Shown here: positions 43,722 to 55,165 of the stretch, piece after piece | Layout: the number at the start of each line of letters is the position of its first letter | Numbering within the stretch: the first letter of the stretch is position 1 | Source: Bacteroides mediterraneensis | GTDB lineage: Bacteria; Bacteroidota; Bacteroidia; Bacteroidales; Bacteroidaceae | Assembly: GCF_900128455.1 (NCBI RefSeq) | Contig: NZ_LT635783.1 | Location: 1,700,919-1,764,918 of the forward strand | Reading direction: 5' to 3' | DNA: 64,000 nt | Translations under genes and position numbers: made by a program | The notes under the pieces: model-generated | Told to the model about the DNA's origin: nothing | The model's database searches: none | Seen by the model: the letters and a program-made list of their open reading frames with translations, nothing else

Positions 43722-44021
43722 ATGGAAGTAATAACAATGGAAAGTTCAGCCTTTAAGATGCTGACAGAACAGATTGCCGACGTGGCAAAGTTGGTAGCTC
43801 TCATATATTCCAATGCGAGAGAAAATACCAAAAGAAGAAGTATGGAACTTGTGCTGACAAGCAGTGATGCAGCAAGAATACTTGGGATAAGCAAGCGAAC
43901 CCTGCAGCGCTTGCGCTCTACCAACAGCATCGAGTACTTCATGGTGCGCGGACAATGCAGATACAGCATCAACGCTGTACAGAAATTGATTGAGGAACGA
44001 ACCATTGCCAAGGAGACATGA
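43722..44021 (+). CDS. HTH_17/excisionase-like protein (A type; xis2c position)
   Basis: The 99-aa protein has an HTH segment LTSSDAARILGISKRTLQRLRS (about residues 45-66). In CTnDOT the excision operon starts with two small HTH proteins, Xis2c and Xis2d, then orf3 and exc (a topoisomerase III). The order here is the same, so this gene is in the xis2c position. It overlaps the next gene by 4 bp and is paralogous to the minus-strand gene at 43193. Confidence 0.82.
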   Translation: MEVITMESSAFKMLTEQIADVAKLVALIYSNARENTKRRSMELVLTSSDAARILGISKRTLQRLRSTNSIEYFMVRGQCRYSINAVQKLIEERTIAKET

Positions 44022-44377
44022 GTATGGAAGATGGAACATTGAGACGATTGGAATTATATCTGCATGACCTGCACAAGAAGATTGACGGCATCTATGACAT
44101 GCTGATGTTGAGACATGAGCGAAGCGGAGAGGACAAGGGATGCTCTTGCATCAACGAGAGATTGCTCGACAACCAGGATCTCTGTCTTCTGTTTCAAATC
44201 TCTCCCCGTTCCCTGCAACGCTACCGCAGTCTGGGAGTGCTTCCCTACAAGCGGCTGGGACAGAAGACCTACTATACGGAGGAAGACGTGAAGCAATTTA
44301 TCAAGAACAACGTGAAGGATTTCAATCAAGAGAATGTGGAGCATTATTTGACTCGCATTCACCAAAAATTCAAATAA
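44018..44377 (+). CDS. HTH_17/excisionase-like protein (B type; xis2d position)
   Basis: The 119-aa protein has an HTH segment LLDNQDLCLLFQISPRSLQRYRSLGVLP (about residues 49-77) and resembles the minus-strand gene at 42764. It is the second gene of the plus-strand pair, with the xis2d place in the CTnDOT order. The role in excision is inferred from gene order only. Confidence 0.82.
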   Translation: MSMEDGTLRRLELYLHDLHKKIDGIYDMLMLRHERSGEDKGCSCINERLLDNQDLCLLFQISPRSLQRYRSLGVLPYKRLGQKTYYTEEDVKQFIKNNVKDFNQENVEHYLTRIHQKFK

Positions 44378-44408
44378 CAAAAGTATTCACCATTAAACAT
44401 TTACAATT

Positions 44409-46067
44409 ATGGTACAAAAGAAAAAGAGTGATGAACAGGACGTGCTGGTAGTCCGTGACGAGAAGACGGGCGAGATCAGCGTCGTCGCCGGACTCAGCAG
44501 AGACGGCACACCGAAGCGAGCACCCGCCAAGGCGGAGAACACGTCCGACTTCCTGCGTTTTGACCGCAACAGTGACTTGATGGACAGTTTCTTTAGAAAC
44601 TTCTACCGCCAGTGCAAGGAGCCAAGCCGATTCGGATTCTACCGCATAGCGGCAGACCAGGTGGGAAACCTGCTTGGAGTGATGAAGGAGTTACTGAAAG
44701 ATCCGGAGGCTAACAAGGAGATTCTTTCCGCCCACAAGGTTGACACCTCCAATTATGAGAAAGAGGCAAAGCAATCGGAAGGTCAGGCGAAAGAAACCGC
44801 ATCATCGGACGATGCGTCCAAGACGCAAGCTAACACAGAAAAAGAGAATGTACCATCTGAACAAACCAACGAAAAAGAGAACGACATGGAACAGAAACCA
44901 GAACAGACCGCAACCGAACAGCAGGCACAGACCGCTCCGGGTGTAAAGCAGAACCTCATTAGTGGTAACGATGTGAACCTGCAGGAACTTGGTGCCAAAT
45001 ATGGCATAGACTTCAACAGTATGAATGAGAAGGATATGAAAGCCCTGCTCAACTACGGCAAGACAGGGCTTGTGATTGTGAAGCCGACCTTCGGCGGTGA
45101 ACAGATAGAGATACAGGCCCGTCTGTCATTCCGCAAGGACGATAACGACCAGTTGCAACTCGTGCCGCATTTCGTGCGCAACGAGCCTAAACTCGATGTC
45201 GCTTACAAAGGCTATACCTTCACTCCAGAGGACAAGAAGAACCTGTTGCAGAACGGCAACCTCGGAAAGGTAGTGGATTTCCCCGACAAGAATACAGGTG
45301 AGCTGCGTCCTCATTTCATCAGTATCGACCGTCTCACCAATGAGATTGTTGACATCCCGACCAACAAGGTGCGCATCCCCGATACCATCGGCAAGACACC
45401 TATTACCAAGGACGATAAGAGAGTGCTCTACTCAGGTATTCCGCTTCGCAAGGAGATTGAGCTTGCCAACGGGCGCAAGTTTACACCGCTGCTGCAGGTG
45501 AATGTGGAACAGCGTGGCGTGGAGTTCGTGCCTGGCAGCACAAGACAGGCGCAAGGTCAGAAACAGAATGGAGACAAGAAGCAAACCGCTGACAAGCAGG
45601 AGCAGAAGGCAGAAGGTGATGCGGGCGGTCAGAAGAAGCAGCAAGATCCCAACCACTGGCTCAATGAGGACGGAACCATCCGCCGACTCAACACCTATTT
45701 CAAGAAGGAACTGACCGAGCAGCAGAAGGACGACTATGTGGCAGGCAAGACCATCGAGATCAAGGAAGTGCCGAACAAGAACGGCAGCGGTACCTATACC
45801 GCCTACGTAAAGTTCGACTTCGACAAGATGCAGCCACGTTCCTACCGCAACAATCCAGACCTCAAACAGGCGAAGGAACAGATTCCGACCAATGAGAACA
45901 AGGTACAAGTCGCCGTCAACGAGCAGGGCAAGACCCATGAGGCGACCAAGCACACCAAGGATCCGCTGAGTCCGGGACAGTCTGCGCCAAAGAACGAAAA
46001 GCAGCAGAAGGAACAGAACGCAGAGGAACAGAAGCCAAAGAGAAAGGCAAGAAGCGTGAAGATGTAG
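44409..46067 (+). CDS. DUF4099/DUF3945-type conjugative element protein (orf3 position)
   Basis: The 552-aa protein has a conserved N-terminal part, a low-complexity hydrophilic linker rich in Glu/Gln/Thr (about residues 125-175), then DUF4099- and DUF3945-like repeats (ELGAKYGIDFNSMNEKDMKALLNYGKTG; LPHFISIDRLTNEIVD-like patterns) to about 490. The tail is charged and low-complexity. This is the typical neighbour of topB in Bacteroides conjugative elements, and its gene place equals CTnDOT orf3. The molecular role is unknown. Confidence 0.82.
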   Translation: MVQKKKSDEQDVLVVRDEKTGEISVVAGLSRDGTPKRAPAKAENTSDFLRFDRNSDLMDSFFRNFYRQCKEPSRFGFYRIAADQVGNLLGVMKELLKDPEANKEILSAHKVDTSNYEKEAKQSEGQAKETASSDDASKTQANTEKENVPSEQTNEKENDMEQKPEQTATEQQAQTAPGVKQNLISGNDVNLQELGAKYGIDFNSMNEKDMKALLNYGKTGLVIVKPTFGGEQIEIQARLSFRKDDNDQLQLVPHFVRNEPKLDVAYKGYTFTPEDKKNLLQNGNLGKVVDFPDKNTGELRPHFISIDRLTNEIVDIPTNKVRIPDTIGKTPITKDDKRVLYSGIPLRKEIELANGRKFTPLLQVNVEQRGVEFVPGSTRQAQGQKQNGDKKQTADKQEQKAEGDAGGQKKQQDPNHWLNEDGTIRRLNTYFKKELTEQQKDDYVAGKTIEIKEVPNKNGSGTYTAYVKFDFDKMQPRSYRNNPDLKQAKEQIPTNENKVQVAVNEQGKTHEATKHTKDPLSPGQSAPKNEKQQKEQNAEEQKPKRKARSVKM

Positions 46068-46165
46068 TTGCCGCCACTTGATCCACAGAGTTAATCATCC
46101 ATCATAACAACCGACATCTTCGGCCGTCTATCCCACGGTTGCGGATGTCACAAAAACAACAGACA

Positions 46166-48322
46166 ATGAAGACAATCATCGCAGAGAAACCAAGCGTAGC
46201 CAAGGAAATCGCCCACATTGTGGGAGCTGACAAGCGTGAGGAAGGCTATATGCAGGGCAATGGCTATTATGTGACATGGGCATTCGGACATTTAGTGCAG
46301 CCTGCCATGCCGGAAACCTACGGTATGAAGGGATTCCATGCAGAGAATCTGCCTGTGATTCCCGACCCGTTCGTTCTTGTTCCCCGACAAGTCAAGACTG
46401 AGAACGGCTACAAACCAGATGCAGGTGTGCTTGCCCAGATTAAAATTATCGGCAAGCTGTTTGACAGCAGTGAGCGCATTATCGTAGCAACCGATGCCGG
46501 ACGTGAGGGAGAGTTGATTTTCCGATACCTCTATGTGTATCTCGGTTGCCAGAAACCTTTCGACCGTCTCTGGATCAGTTCGCTTACGGACACCGCCATC
46601 CGTGAGGGACTTCTGAACCTCAGGGATGGCAAGGAGTATGACAATCTCTATCATGCAGCCAAGGCACGAAGTGAGGCAGACTGGCTCGTCGGCATCAACG
46701 GCACACAAGCCCTGACGATAGCCGCAGGACGTGGCACCTATTCCGTAGGTCGTGTGCAGACTCCGACCCTTGGCATGGTGTGCGAACGCTATTGGGAACA
46801 CAAGCGTTTCGAGTCGAAACCGTTCTGGCAGGTACACTTCGGTGTGGTTGATGCAGACAGTGGCAATATACTGAAGTTCACATCTGCCAACCGATGGACA
46901 GACAAAGGCACCGCAACCGATATATATAATAAGGTGAAAGATACCGGTTCTACCATCATCACAAAGGTAGTAACCAAGCGAAAGGTGGAGAAGGCACCGC
47001 TCCTTTACGACCTCACCACCTTGCAGAAAGAAGCCAACTCCCAGCATGGCTTCACGGCAGAGCATACACTCTCCATCGCCCAGAAACTCTACGAGGCAAA
47101 GTTCATCACCTATCCAAGAACATCAAGCCGCTATATCTCGGATGATGTATTTGCCACCCTTCCCAAACTCTTCAAGAATCTGGAGAATCATTCGGAATAT
47201 GGAGAAAAAGTGAAACTCTTGCCTGGCAGTGAGGACTACAGCAAGAACAGCGTGAATGCCGCCAAGGTGACCGATCACCATGCCCTGCTCATCACAGAAA
47301 ATGCAGCCATTGGTCTTTTCAAGGACGAGAAGATCGTTTATGACATGATATTGTGCCGGATGATTGAAGCGTTCTCGGCAGACTGCATCAAGGACATCAC
47401 ATCAGTATCGGCGCAAGTGGATCATGAAGTTGAGTTTGGCATCAGTGGCTCCATCATCCGACAGACTGGCTGGCGAGCGTTGTCGCTCAAGGAAAAGAAC
47501 AAAAGGCAGGACAAGGATGCAGACGCAACCGACAATGAGGTCAGGGAGCAAGTCATTCCCAACTGGCAAGAAGGACAGCATATCACTCTTTCTGGCTGCA
47601 CCATCACGGAGGGCAAGACCAAACCAAAGCCATTGCATACGGAATCCACATTGCTTGCAGCAATGGAGACCGCAGGCAAAGAGATAGAAGATGATACGAT
47701 GCGCCAGGCAATGAAGGACAGCGGTATTGGCACACCTGCCACACGTGCCGCCATCATCGAAACCCTGCTCAAACGAGAGTATATGGTGCGCCAGCAGAAG
47801 AAACTTGTGCCGACAGAAAAGGGACTCGCCCTGCATTCCGTGGTGAAGAACATGGCGATTGCCAATGTGGAGATGACGGGCAAATGGGAGGCGGAACTTG
47901 CCAAGATTGAACGAGGTGAAGCAAGTGCAGACGGGTTCACCCATAGTATCGAAGGCTATACCCGTGAAATCACTGCGGAATTGTTAGGTTGTGACAGACT
48001 TTTCAGCCACAAGGATTCCGGCTGCCAGTGTCCTAAATGCAAGCAAGGTACCATGCAGTTCTTCGGAAAGGTAGTAAGATGCAGCAACAAGGAGTGCGGT
48101 ATGCCAGTGTTCAAGCAGGTAGCAGGAAAGTTGCTCACTGATGCCGACATCACCGACTTGCTCACCAAGGGCAAGACCAGAACGCTCAATGGTTTCACCA
48201 GCAAGCAAGGCAAACCATTCTCCGCAGCCATTGCCTTTGACGAGAATTTCAACACGAAATTCGTCTTTGCAGAGCGCAAAACAGCAGAAAAGCGAGGAAA
48301 TGTGAAGAGATACAAGAAATAG
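46166..48322 (+). CDS. topB: DNA topoisomerase III (Exc-like) of the element
   Basis: The 718-aa type IA topoisomerase has a Toprim domain (TIIAEKPSVA near residue 3; DAGREGELIF near 110), the catalytic Tyr316 in FITYPRTSSRY, and a C-terminal zinc-finger-like region (CQCPKCK...CSNKECG, about 620-650). In CTnDOT the related Exc protein is needed for excision. The ATG at 46166 is chosen because KTIIAEKPSVA follows at once. The 98-bp gap from the DUF4099/3945 gene suggests one transcript. A hairpin lies about 80 bases downstream. Confidence 0.95.
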   Translation: MKTIIAEKPSVAKEIAHIVGADKREEGYMQGNGYYVTWAFGHLVQPAMPETYGMKGFHAENLPVIPDPFVLVPRQVKTENGYKPDAGVLAQIKIIGKLFDSSERIIVATDAGREGELIFRYLYVYLGCQKPFDRLWISSLTDTAIREGLLNLRDGKEYDNLYHAAKARSEADWLVGINGTQALTIAAGRGTYSVGRVQTPTLGMVCERYWEHKRFESKPFWQVHFGVVDADSGNILKFTSANRWTDKGTATDIYNKVKDTGSTIITKVVTKRKVEKAPLLYDLTTLQKEANSQHGFTAEHTLSIAQKLYEAKFITYPRTSSRYISDDVFATLPKLFKNLENHSEYGEKVKLLPGSEDYSKNSVNAAKVTDHHALLITENAAIGLFKDEKIVYDMILCRMIEAFSADCIKDITSVSAQVDHEVEFGISGSIIRQTGWRALSLKEKNKRQDKDADATDNEVREQVIPNWQEGQHITLSGCTITEGKTKPKPLHTESTLLAAMETAGKEIEDDTMRQAMKDSGIGTPATRAAIIETLLKREYMVRQQKKLVPTEKGLALHSVVKNMAIANVEMTGKWEAELAKIERGEASADGFTHSIEGYTREITAELLGCDRLFSHKDSGCQCPKCKQGTMQFFGKVVRCSNKECGMPVFKQVAGKLLTDADITDLLTKGKTRTLNGFTSKQGKPFSAAIAFDENFNTKFVFAERKTAEKRGNVKRYKK

Positions 48323-48402
48323 TTTGTACCTTTGCCACCGAAACATGGTTCATAAATGGTGTCTTGATTCAGGATGCTTTTATTTACTGTGGATTAAGTG
48401 GC

Positions 48403-48432
48403 GGCACTCGGAGGGATACCGAGTGCCTTTTC
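48403..48432 (+). terminator. Terminator after topB
   Basis: GGCACTCGG and CCGAGTGCC form a perfect 9-bp stem with a 7-base loop, followed by TTTTCTTG. Confidence 0.82.
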
Positions 48433-48471
48433 TTGCTTTCACACAAACACCAACCGCCATCCACGGTTTAT

Positions 48472-48488
48472 TATTCACCACTTAATCC
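48472..48488 (+). promoter_or_regulatory. Leader motif TATTCACCACTTAATCC before the DUF1896 gene
   Basis: This 17-mer also occurs, identical, at 43112-43128 (minus strand), and a variant lies at 44384-44398. In each case the start codon is 10-13 bases downstream. It probably belongs to a translation leader of element genes, such as a start-site or RBS-like element. Confidence 0.55.
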
Positions 48489-48501
48489 ATTCAACGGACA
48501 A

Positions 48502-48951
48502 ATGAACAGAAAGAAACAGGCACAGACAGAGCTGTCCTATTACGGACTGTACCTCTTGAACCACCTCAGAGAGAACCGTTTTCCACAAGCCAGCGATGCG
48601 GACTTTATCCGCGAACGTGCAGACCATGCTGCAGAAGTATATGAGCAGGCACGGCGTGATGCCCTCTTTGCCGATGCGGCACAAGAGCTTGCCATGTCAG
48701 CATTGCTGAAAGGTCTCCGCTTTTCCAAGTACAGCATCCTGTATGATGTTGTTGACAGTGAGTTTCCCCTGGAGGTAGCAGTAGAAGACCAGGAAGCGTT
48801 TGTCAAGCACCTCCTGCCTTTGGTTGACAACGTGTATTCCATTTACGACCTCACCGATGACGATTTTGCCCAGTCACCGGACTACGACCGGCTCTATACA
48901 GAGCTGACGGGAGCCGTTGCCCTTTTCATAGAGTCAAATGGCGTACAATAG
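48502..48951 (+). CDS. DUF1896 family protein
   Basis: The 149-aa protein ([20 protein letters not shown] at the start) matches the DUF1896 family, which is restricted to Bacteroidetes elements. It is mostly helical and acidic. The chosen start follows the conserved leader motif; the longer frame upstream covers the terminator and is rejected. It overlaps the methylase gene by 14 bp. Function unknown. Confidence 0.82.
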   Translation: MNRKKQAQTELSYYGLYLLNHLRENRFPQASDADFIRERADHAAEVYEQARRDALFADAAQELAMSALLKGLRFSKYSILYDVVDSEFPLEVAVEDQEAFVKHLLPLVDNVYSIYDLTDDDFAQSPDYDRLYTELTGAVALFIESNGVQ

Positions 48952-51900
48952 AAAACAACGGCTGAACGACAACATCAAGGCGATAGAGACAGCATTCATC
49001 CTTGACAGGGAACAGCGCACGCCGACCGCCCGTGAGCGTCTCCTTCTGGAGCGTTATTGCGGATTCGGTGGATTGAAGTGCATCCTGAACCCTGCCAGGG
49101 AACTGGCGGATGCCGTCCATTGGGCAAAGTCAGACCTTGAATTGTTTGCTCCAACAGTGGAGCTGCATAGACTTATCCGTGAAAACAGCAAGAATGAAAG
49201 CGAGTACAAACAGTTGATGGACAGTCTGAAACAGTCCGTCCTTACGGCATTCTACACGCCGTCAGCCGTTACAGAGGCTCTGACGGATGTGTTGAAAGAG
49301 CATCAGATCATCCCCGAAAAGGTGCTTGAGCCCTCGGCAGGCATCGGAGCCTTTGTCGATTCCGTCTTGGATAACAATCCCAAGGCAGACATTATGGCGT
49401 TTGAAAAAGATCTGCTTACAGGAAAGATACTCCACCATCTGCACCCGGAGCAGAAAGTGCGCATAGAGGGATTCGAGAAGATAGAAAAGCCTTTCAATGA
49501 CTACTTCGACCTCGCCATCTCAAATATTCCCTTTGGCGATGTTGCCGTGTTTGATCCGTCCTATACAGCCATGAAAGGCATGAGGGCACTTGTCACCAGA
49601 CGCATACACAACTACTTCTTTGTCAAGGCTCTTGATACGGTAAGGGATGGTGGGTTGGTTGCCTTCATCACCTCACAAGGCGTATTGAATGCCAAAAACA
49701 ACAGTGCCGCGCGTTTTATGATGCTCTATCATGCAGATCTCGTATCAGCGATTCGTCTTCCCAACAACCTGTTCACGGAAAATGCCAATACGGAAGTGGG
49801 CAGTGACCTCATCATTCTGCAGAAAAATACCCAAAAGGAGTCGCTGCGAGGAGACGACAACCTGCTTGATACTGTCTATAATGACGAGAACCGCATTCCG
49901 ACTAACAACTACTTTCTGGAGCATCCGGAACGCATTATCCATACAACAGCAAAGTTGGATACCGACCCATTCGGCAAACCTGCAATGATATACACGCATG
50001 AGGATGGTGTGGAAGGCAGTGCAGAGGATTTACGAAAGATGCTCCATGAAGACTTTAAGAAGAATCTCAATTTGAACCGATACTTGGGGATTGAGGGAAC
50101 AATGTCTGAGGAAGTTAAGGAGGTTGAAGAAACAGAAAAGATAGAAAAAACAGAGAAGATGAAGCCTTCCATTGAGGAAAAGCAGAACGATACGGTAGTA
50201 TCCTTGCAAAAGCAGGAAAAGCCTACTGATGATGCAGAGCTATCCCAAAAATCCAATCATCAGCAGCCACCAGTGCAAATGACGCTGTTTGACCTTTGGG
50301 GAATGGAAGAAGAAAACCGTCTGACTGTCCATGCTACAAAGAAGAAAGCAGAGATAACAGTGGGTGCTGTCGCCAAGAAAGTGTCAAGGAAGAAAGCAAG
50401 TCCGTTGGTAAAAAGCGTCAATCCGACTTTTGAAGTTGTGACAAAGCCTGTGGAAAAAGAAGAAAAGCCTTCGTTGACAGATGCAAAAGAGCAGGAAACA
50501 GCACAGGAGACAAAACCAATCCTGCCTGGGGATGAGCCATACGCAAGCATCTCTTGGGAAGAGAATCCGCCAATCAACGGCTTTTACGAGATGATGATGA
50601 CCATGGCTCCCGAAGACAGGGTGCTGCTGCGCCAAAAGGCGGAACAGCACCGTCAGGAACAACTCAAGGCTTTGGGCGTTGAAGATACGCTTGATCCGAA
50701 GTTCAAACCTCCGATGGAACCGATAGAAGTTCTCAAAGTTCAAATCGGGCATGGACATTCGAAAGGGAATGAGGCAAAAGAAGATTCCAAGACTCAGAGC
50801 ACATTGAAAGAAACAAATCATGAGCGGGAACAGCAAAAAGAGCAAGAAAGAAAGCGGGAAGAGCTGGCAAAGAAGAAAGAGAATGTTATGAAGCCCCGTC
50901 CATTTGATGAGAAACTGGAAAGTTTTCATCGTGAGGGTTCTATGGTGCTCGACTCTGCCGGAAACATCGGTGTATTGAAAGACCTTACCAAGTATGGTGC
51001 TACCTTCATGCCGTTGGATCTGAATATGGAGCAGAAAGAAAAGGCTGTCCTGTATATCGCCCTCCGTGATGCCTATCAGAAACTTTACACCTATGAAGCG
51101 GAAGAACAGACGGAAAACAAGCAGATGCGTGAGAGTCTGAATGTCTATTATGACGCTTTCTTCATCCGCTTCGGCAACCTCAATGCCAAGCAGAACGTGA
51201 AGTTCATCCTCATGGATGCCTCAGGGCGCGACATGCTGTCGTTGGAACGGGTGGAAAACGGACATTTCACAAAGTCAGACATCTTCGACCACCCGGTCTC
51301 TTTTTCGCTTGACGAGGTCAGTCATGTCGATTCTCCAGAGGAAGCGCTCACCGCCTCGCTCAACAAGTTCGGCCGTATCGACTTGCCGTATATGACTGAA
51401 TTATCGGATATGCCGGAACAGGAACTGACGGAAGCGCTTAAAGGGCGCATCTATTACAATCCGCTCATAGACGGCTACGAGATAGCCGACCGCTTCATTG
51501 CTGGCAATGTCATAGAGAAAGCGGAGCGTATAGAAGAATGGCTGAAGGAAAATCCCGACCATGCAATCGTGAGGGAGTCGTTGGATGCCTTGAAGGCAAG
51601 CATTCCCGAACCGATAGCCTTTGAGGACCTGGACTTCAACTTCGGTGAACGTTGGATACCTACAGGTGTGTATTCCGCTTACATGAGCCACCTCTTCAAT
51701 ACACAGGTCAGCATCGTCTATTCCGACAGCATGGACGAATATTCGGCAAAATGCAGTATGAAGACCATGGCCATCACGGATGAGTATATGGTGAAGGGAT
51801 ATTACCGCCACTATGACGGCATGAGTCTTCTGAAACATGCCCTGCACAACACCTGTCCCGACATGATGAAGAGCATCGGCGAGGATGAACACGGCAACGA

Positions 51901-54727
51901 CATCAAGGTGCGTGACAGCGAGGGCATACAGCTTGCCAATGCCAAGATTGACGAAATCCGCAACGGGTTCACTGAATGGCTGGAAGAGCAGTCAGACTCC
52001 TTTAAGGAACGCTTGACCACAATGTACAACCGGAAGTTCAACTGCTTCGTGCGTCCGAAGTATGACGGTTCTCACCAGACCTTCCCCGGCTTGGACTTGA
52101 AAGCCCTTGGCGGAAAGTATGGTGTCAAGAGTGTGTACCCAAGTCAGAAGGACTGTGTATGGATGCTTTTGCAGAACGGCGGCGGGATATGTGATCACGA
52201 GGTCGGTACTGGCAAAACCCTCATCATGTGCATGGCTGCGCATGAGATGAAACGTCTCGGTATGGCTCACAAGCCGATGATTATCGGACTGAAAGCCAAT
52301 GTCGCGGAGATAGCTGCCACCTATCAGACAGCTTATCCCCATGCGAGGATACTCTATGCCTCGGAGAAGGATTTTTCCACCAAGAACCGTGTCAGTTTCT
52401 TCAACAACATCAAGAACAACGACTATGACTGTGTAATCATGTCGCACGACCAGTTCGGGAAGATACCTCAATCGCCAGAACTCCAACGGCAGATATTGCA
52501 GGCGGAGCTTGATACCGTGGAGGAAAACTTGGAAGTGATACGCACGCAGGGCAAAGACGTGTCGAGGGGAATGCTCAAAGGCTTGGAAAAACGGAAGTTC
52601 AACTTGGAGGTGAAGTTGCAGAAGATAGCCTACAGCATCGAGCAGCGCACCGATGATGTGGTGGATTTCCGCATGATGGGCATCGACCACTTGTTTGTGG
52701 ACGAGAGCCACCAGTTCAAGAACCTCATGTTCAATACCCGTCACGACCGTGTGGCAGGACTCGGCAACAGCGAGGGGAGCCAGAAGGCACTCAATATGCT
52801 CTTTGCCATCCGAACCATACAGGAGCGGACAGGCAGAGATCTGGGAGCGACATTCCTGTCGGGAACAACTATCAGCAACTCACTGACAGAGTTGTATCTG
52901 CTTTTCAAGTACCTGCGCCCAAAAGAACTGGAGCGTCAGGACATCCGCTGTTTCGATGCGTGGGCGGCAATCTTCGCCAAGAAGACTACCGACTTCGAGT
53001 TTAACGTCACCAACAACATCGTACAGAAGGAACGTTTCAGATACTTCATCAAGGTACCGGAGCTTGCTGCTTTCTACAACGAGATAACCGACTATCGCAC
53101 GGCGGAGGCGGTTGGTGTGGACAGACCAAAGAAGAACGAGATCCTTCATAACATACCACCGACACCCGAGCAGGAGGACTTCATCCAAAAGCTGATGGAG
53201 TTTGCCAAGACGGGTGATGCCACCATCCTCGGAAGACTGCCTCTGTCGGAAACGGAAGAGAAGGCAAAGATGCTCATTGCTACGGACTATGCCCGAAAGA
53301 TGGCTCTCGATATGCGCATGATAGACCCGACTTGTGAGGACCATCCCGACAACAAGGCGAGCCATTGTGCGAAGATGATAGCCGACTATTACAAACGCTA
53401 TGACAATTACAAGGGCACACAGTTCGTATTCTCAGATCTGGGAACATACCGACCGGGCGAATGGAACGTGTATTCAGAAATCAAGCGCAAGCTGATAGAG
53501 GATTACGGCATACCGTCGTCTGAAATCCGCTTCATTCAGGAGTGCAAGAACGAGAGGGCAAGAAAGGCGGTGATAGCAGCTATGAACGAGGGATCGGTAC
53601 GAGTATTGTTCGGCTCCACATCCATGTTGGGTACAGGTGTAAACGCACAAAAACGGTGTGTGGCTATCCATCATTTGGATACACCGTGGCGGCCGTCAGA
53701 CTTGGCACAGCGTGACGGTCGAGGGGTGCGTGCAGGCAACGAGATTGCCAAACTGTATGCCGACAATAAGGTTGATGTCATCATCTATGCGGTGGAAAAG
53801 TCGCTTGACTCGTACAAGTTCAACCTCCTGCACTGCAAGCAGACATTCATTTCACAGTTGAAAAGCGGAGCCTTGGGAGCGAGAACCATTGACGAGGGAG
53901 CGATGGACGAGAAATCGGGCATGAATTTTTCAGAGTATATGGCTATTCTCTCCGGAAATACCGACTTGCTTGACAAGGCGAAGCTGGAGAAGAAGGTTGC
54001 TTCTCTGGAGGGTGAGCGCAAATCGTTCAACAGGGGCAAGCGTGACTCAGAAACAAAATTGCAGTCAAAGATGGCAGAGCTGGGCAACAACAAAGCCTCT
54101 CTCAAGGGAATGACCGAGGACTACGGCAAGTTTATGGGCAAAGCCAAGAAAGACAAGGACGGCAACATCCTCAACCTCATCACTCTTGATGGTGTGGAGT
54201 CCACGAACTTAGAGGTTATAGGAAAGCATCTGCAAATGTTGGCGGAGAAAGAGACAACTGGCGGACAATACAAGCGGATTGGAGAAATCTACGGATTCCC
54301 TGTCAAGATTGTCAGCAAGACAAGTTTCGAGAATGGTCTTCCATTTGTTGACAACCGCTTTTTTGTCGAGGGCAATTACAAGTACCAGTACAACTACGGT
54401 CACATTGCCAAGTCGGACCCGATAGCAGCGGCAAACAACTTTCTGAATGCCTTACAGAAGATACCAAGCTACATTGAGCAGTATGATTCAAGATGCAAGG
54501 CTTTGGAAAAGGAAATACCGCAACTGGAAGAGATAGCTGGCAAGACTTGGAAGAAAGAGGAAGAACTGAAAGGTCTTAAAGCGGAACTGGCGGCGTTGGA
54601 TAGAAAAATACAGTTGGAATTGGCACCACCACAGGAGCAAGATACTGCAGAAAAACACGAAACAAAGAATATAGAAACAGAACAAAGCATAGTTGGAAAA
54701 CAAGCACGCTCCGTCTGTCGGTTATGA
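48938..54727 (+). CDS. Large DNA methylase-helicase fusion (BmhA-like) of the element
   Basis: The 1929-aa protein has an N-6 adenine methylase-like domain near the N-terminus (motif [11 protein letters not shown] about 130; motif IV-like NIPFG at 196, in place of the usual NPPY). A long charged low-complexity linker (about 360-660) and a SNF2/DEAD-like helicase follow (Walker A GTGKT at 1090-1094, DESHQ at 1255, helicase C-terminal motifs to about 1660). A coiled tail ends it. This gene is a standard part of Bacteroides conjugative elements, where it may protect or remodel transferred DNA. NIPF instead of NPPY suggests altered or lost methylation. Confidence 0.88.
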   Translation: MAYNRKQRLNDNIKAIETAFILDREQRTPTARERLLLERYCGFGGLKCILNPARELADAVHWAKSDLELFAPTVELHRLIRENSKNESEYKQLMDSLKQSVLTAFYTPSAVTEALTDVLKEHQIIPEKVLEPSAGIGAFVDSVLDNNPKADIMAFEKDLLTGKILHHLHPEQKVRIEGFEKIEKPFNDYFDLAISNIPFGDVAVFDPSYTAMKGMRALVTRRIHNYFFVKALDTVRDGGLVAFITSQGVLNAKNNSAARFMMLYHADLVSAIRLPNNLFTENANTEVGSDLIILQKNTQKESLRGDDNLLDTVYNDENRIPTNNYFLEHPERIIHTTAKLDTDPFGKPAMIYTHEDGVEGSAEDLRKMLHEDFKKNLNLNRYLGIEGTMSEEVKEVEETEKIEKTEKMKPSIEEKQNDTVVSLQKQEKPTDDAELSQKSNHQQPPVQMTLFDLWGMEEENRLTVHATKKKAEITVGAVAKKVSRKKASPLVKSVNPTFEVVTKPVEKEEKPSLTDAKEQETAQETKPILPGDEPYASISWEENPPINGFYEMMMTMAPEDRVLLRQKAEQHRQEQLKALGVEDTLDPKFKPPMEPIEVLKVQIGHGHSKGNEAKEDSKTQSTLKETNHEREQQKEQERKREELAKKKENVMKPRPFDEKLESFHREGSMVLDSAGNIGVLKDLTKYGATFMPLDLNMEQKEKAVLYIALRDAYQKLYTYEAEEQTENKQMRESLNVYYDAFFIRFGNLNAKQNVKFILMDASGRDMLSLERVENGHFTKSDIFDHPVSFSLDEVSHVDSPEEALTASLNKFGRIDLPYMTELSDMPEQELTEALKGRIYYNPLIDGYEIADRFIAGNVIEKAERIEEWLKENPDHAIVRESLDALKASIPEPIAFEDLDFNFGERWIPTGVYSAYMSHLFNTQVSIVYSDSMDEYSAKCSMKTMAITDEYMVKGYYRHYDGMSLLKHALHNTCPDMMKSIGEDEHGNDIKVRDSEGIQLANAKIDEIRNGFTEWLEEQSDSFKERLTTMYNRKFNCFVRPKYDGSHQTFPGLDLKALGGKYGVKSVYPSQKDCVWMLLQNGGGICDHEVGTGKTLIMCMAAHEMKRLGMAHKPMIIGLKANVAEIAATYQTAYPHARILYASEKDFSTKNRVSFFNNIKNNDYDCVIMSHDQFGKIPQSPELQRQILQAELDTVEENLEVIRTQGKDVSRGMLKGLEKRKFNLEVKLQKIAYSIEQRTDDVVDFRMMGIDHLFVDESHQFKNLMFNTRHDRVAGLGNSEGSQKALNMLFAIRTIQERTGRDLGATFLSGTTISNSLTELYLLFKYLRPKELERQDIRCFDAWAAIFAKKTTDFEFNVTNNIVQKERFRYFIKVPELAAFYNEITDYRTAEAVGVDRPKKNEILHNIPPTPEQEDFIQKLMEFAKTGDATILGRLPLSETEEKAKMLIATDYARKMALDMRMIDPTCEDHPDNKASHCAKMIADYYKRYDNYKGTQFVFSDLGTYRPGEWNVYSEIKRKLIEDYGIPSSEIRFIQECKNERARKAVIAAMNEGSVRVLFGSTSMLGTGVNAQKRCVAIHHLDTPWRPSDLAQRDGRGVRAGNEIAKLYADNKVDVIIYAVEKSLDSYKFNLLHCKQTFISQLKSGALGARTIDEGAMDEKSGMNFSEYMAILSGNTDLLDKAKLEKKVASLEGERKSFNRGKRDSETKLQSKMAELGNNKASLKGMTEDYGKFMGKAKKDKDGNILNLITLDGVESTNLEVIGKHLQMLAEKETTGGQYKRIGEIYGFPVKIVSKTSFENGLPFVDNRFFVEGNYKYQYNYGHIAKSDPIAAANNFLNALQKIPSYIEQYDSRCKALEKEIPQLEEIAGKTWKKEEELKGLKAELAALDRKIQLELAPPQEQDTAEKHETKNIETEQSIVGKQARSVCRL

Positions 54728-54742
54728 CACCTAATTATATAT

Positions 54743-54788
54743 AGGGGTATCTTGATGTTTTTATCATAATAAGATACCCCTGTTTTTT
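54743..54788 (+). terminator. Terminator after the methylase-helicase gene
   Basis: AGGGGTATCTT and AAGATACCCCT form a perfect 11-bp stem with a loop of about 17 bases, followed by GTTTTTT. Confidence 0.85.
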
Positions 54789-55151
54789 ACATGAAATCTC
54801 AAATTTGTAAACATAACCCCATCATAAAAAATGAATAGCAAGTATTCCTGCTGAGTTTATCAAATCAGGTCCATTGTTGTTGATGACGACTCTACCATCA
54901 GCTCATATATACCTTTCCGACACAAGCATATAGTGTTTTCATTTGTACCCCGAATGTGTACAGTTTCAAACCATGATTTACATTTTAACATAAGAAACTG
55001 AAGCCGTGACCATTTGTGAATTTTTGCCAAACTAACTCCAGTACATACAACAGATGTAAAAGATTTCTGCAAAATTGACCGAAATCATAAGAAAAAACAC
55101 CAAATCAGCAAATTTCTTAAAGATTATATCCGTTTCTTAAGATTATTTTTG

Positions 55152-55159
55152 TATATTTG
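55152..55159 (+). promoter_or_regulatory. -7 box for the cargo operon
   Basis: TATATTTG matches TAnnTTTG. The -33 region is T-rich (TTTC, about 15 bp upstream) but not a good fit. It lies about 180 bp before the first start codon. Confidence 0.5.
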
Positions 55160-55165
55160 CAGCAT

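Larger units (their letters stand above)
48391..48488. repeat. Inverted repeat around the terminator
   Basis: The arms GGATTAAGTGG (48391-48401) and CCACTTAATCC (48478-48488) are perfect and enclose the terminator hairpin. The right arm is part of the leader motif found before three genes. Confidence 0.55.
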
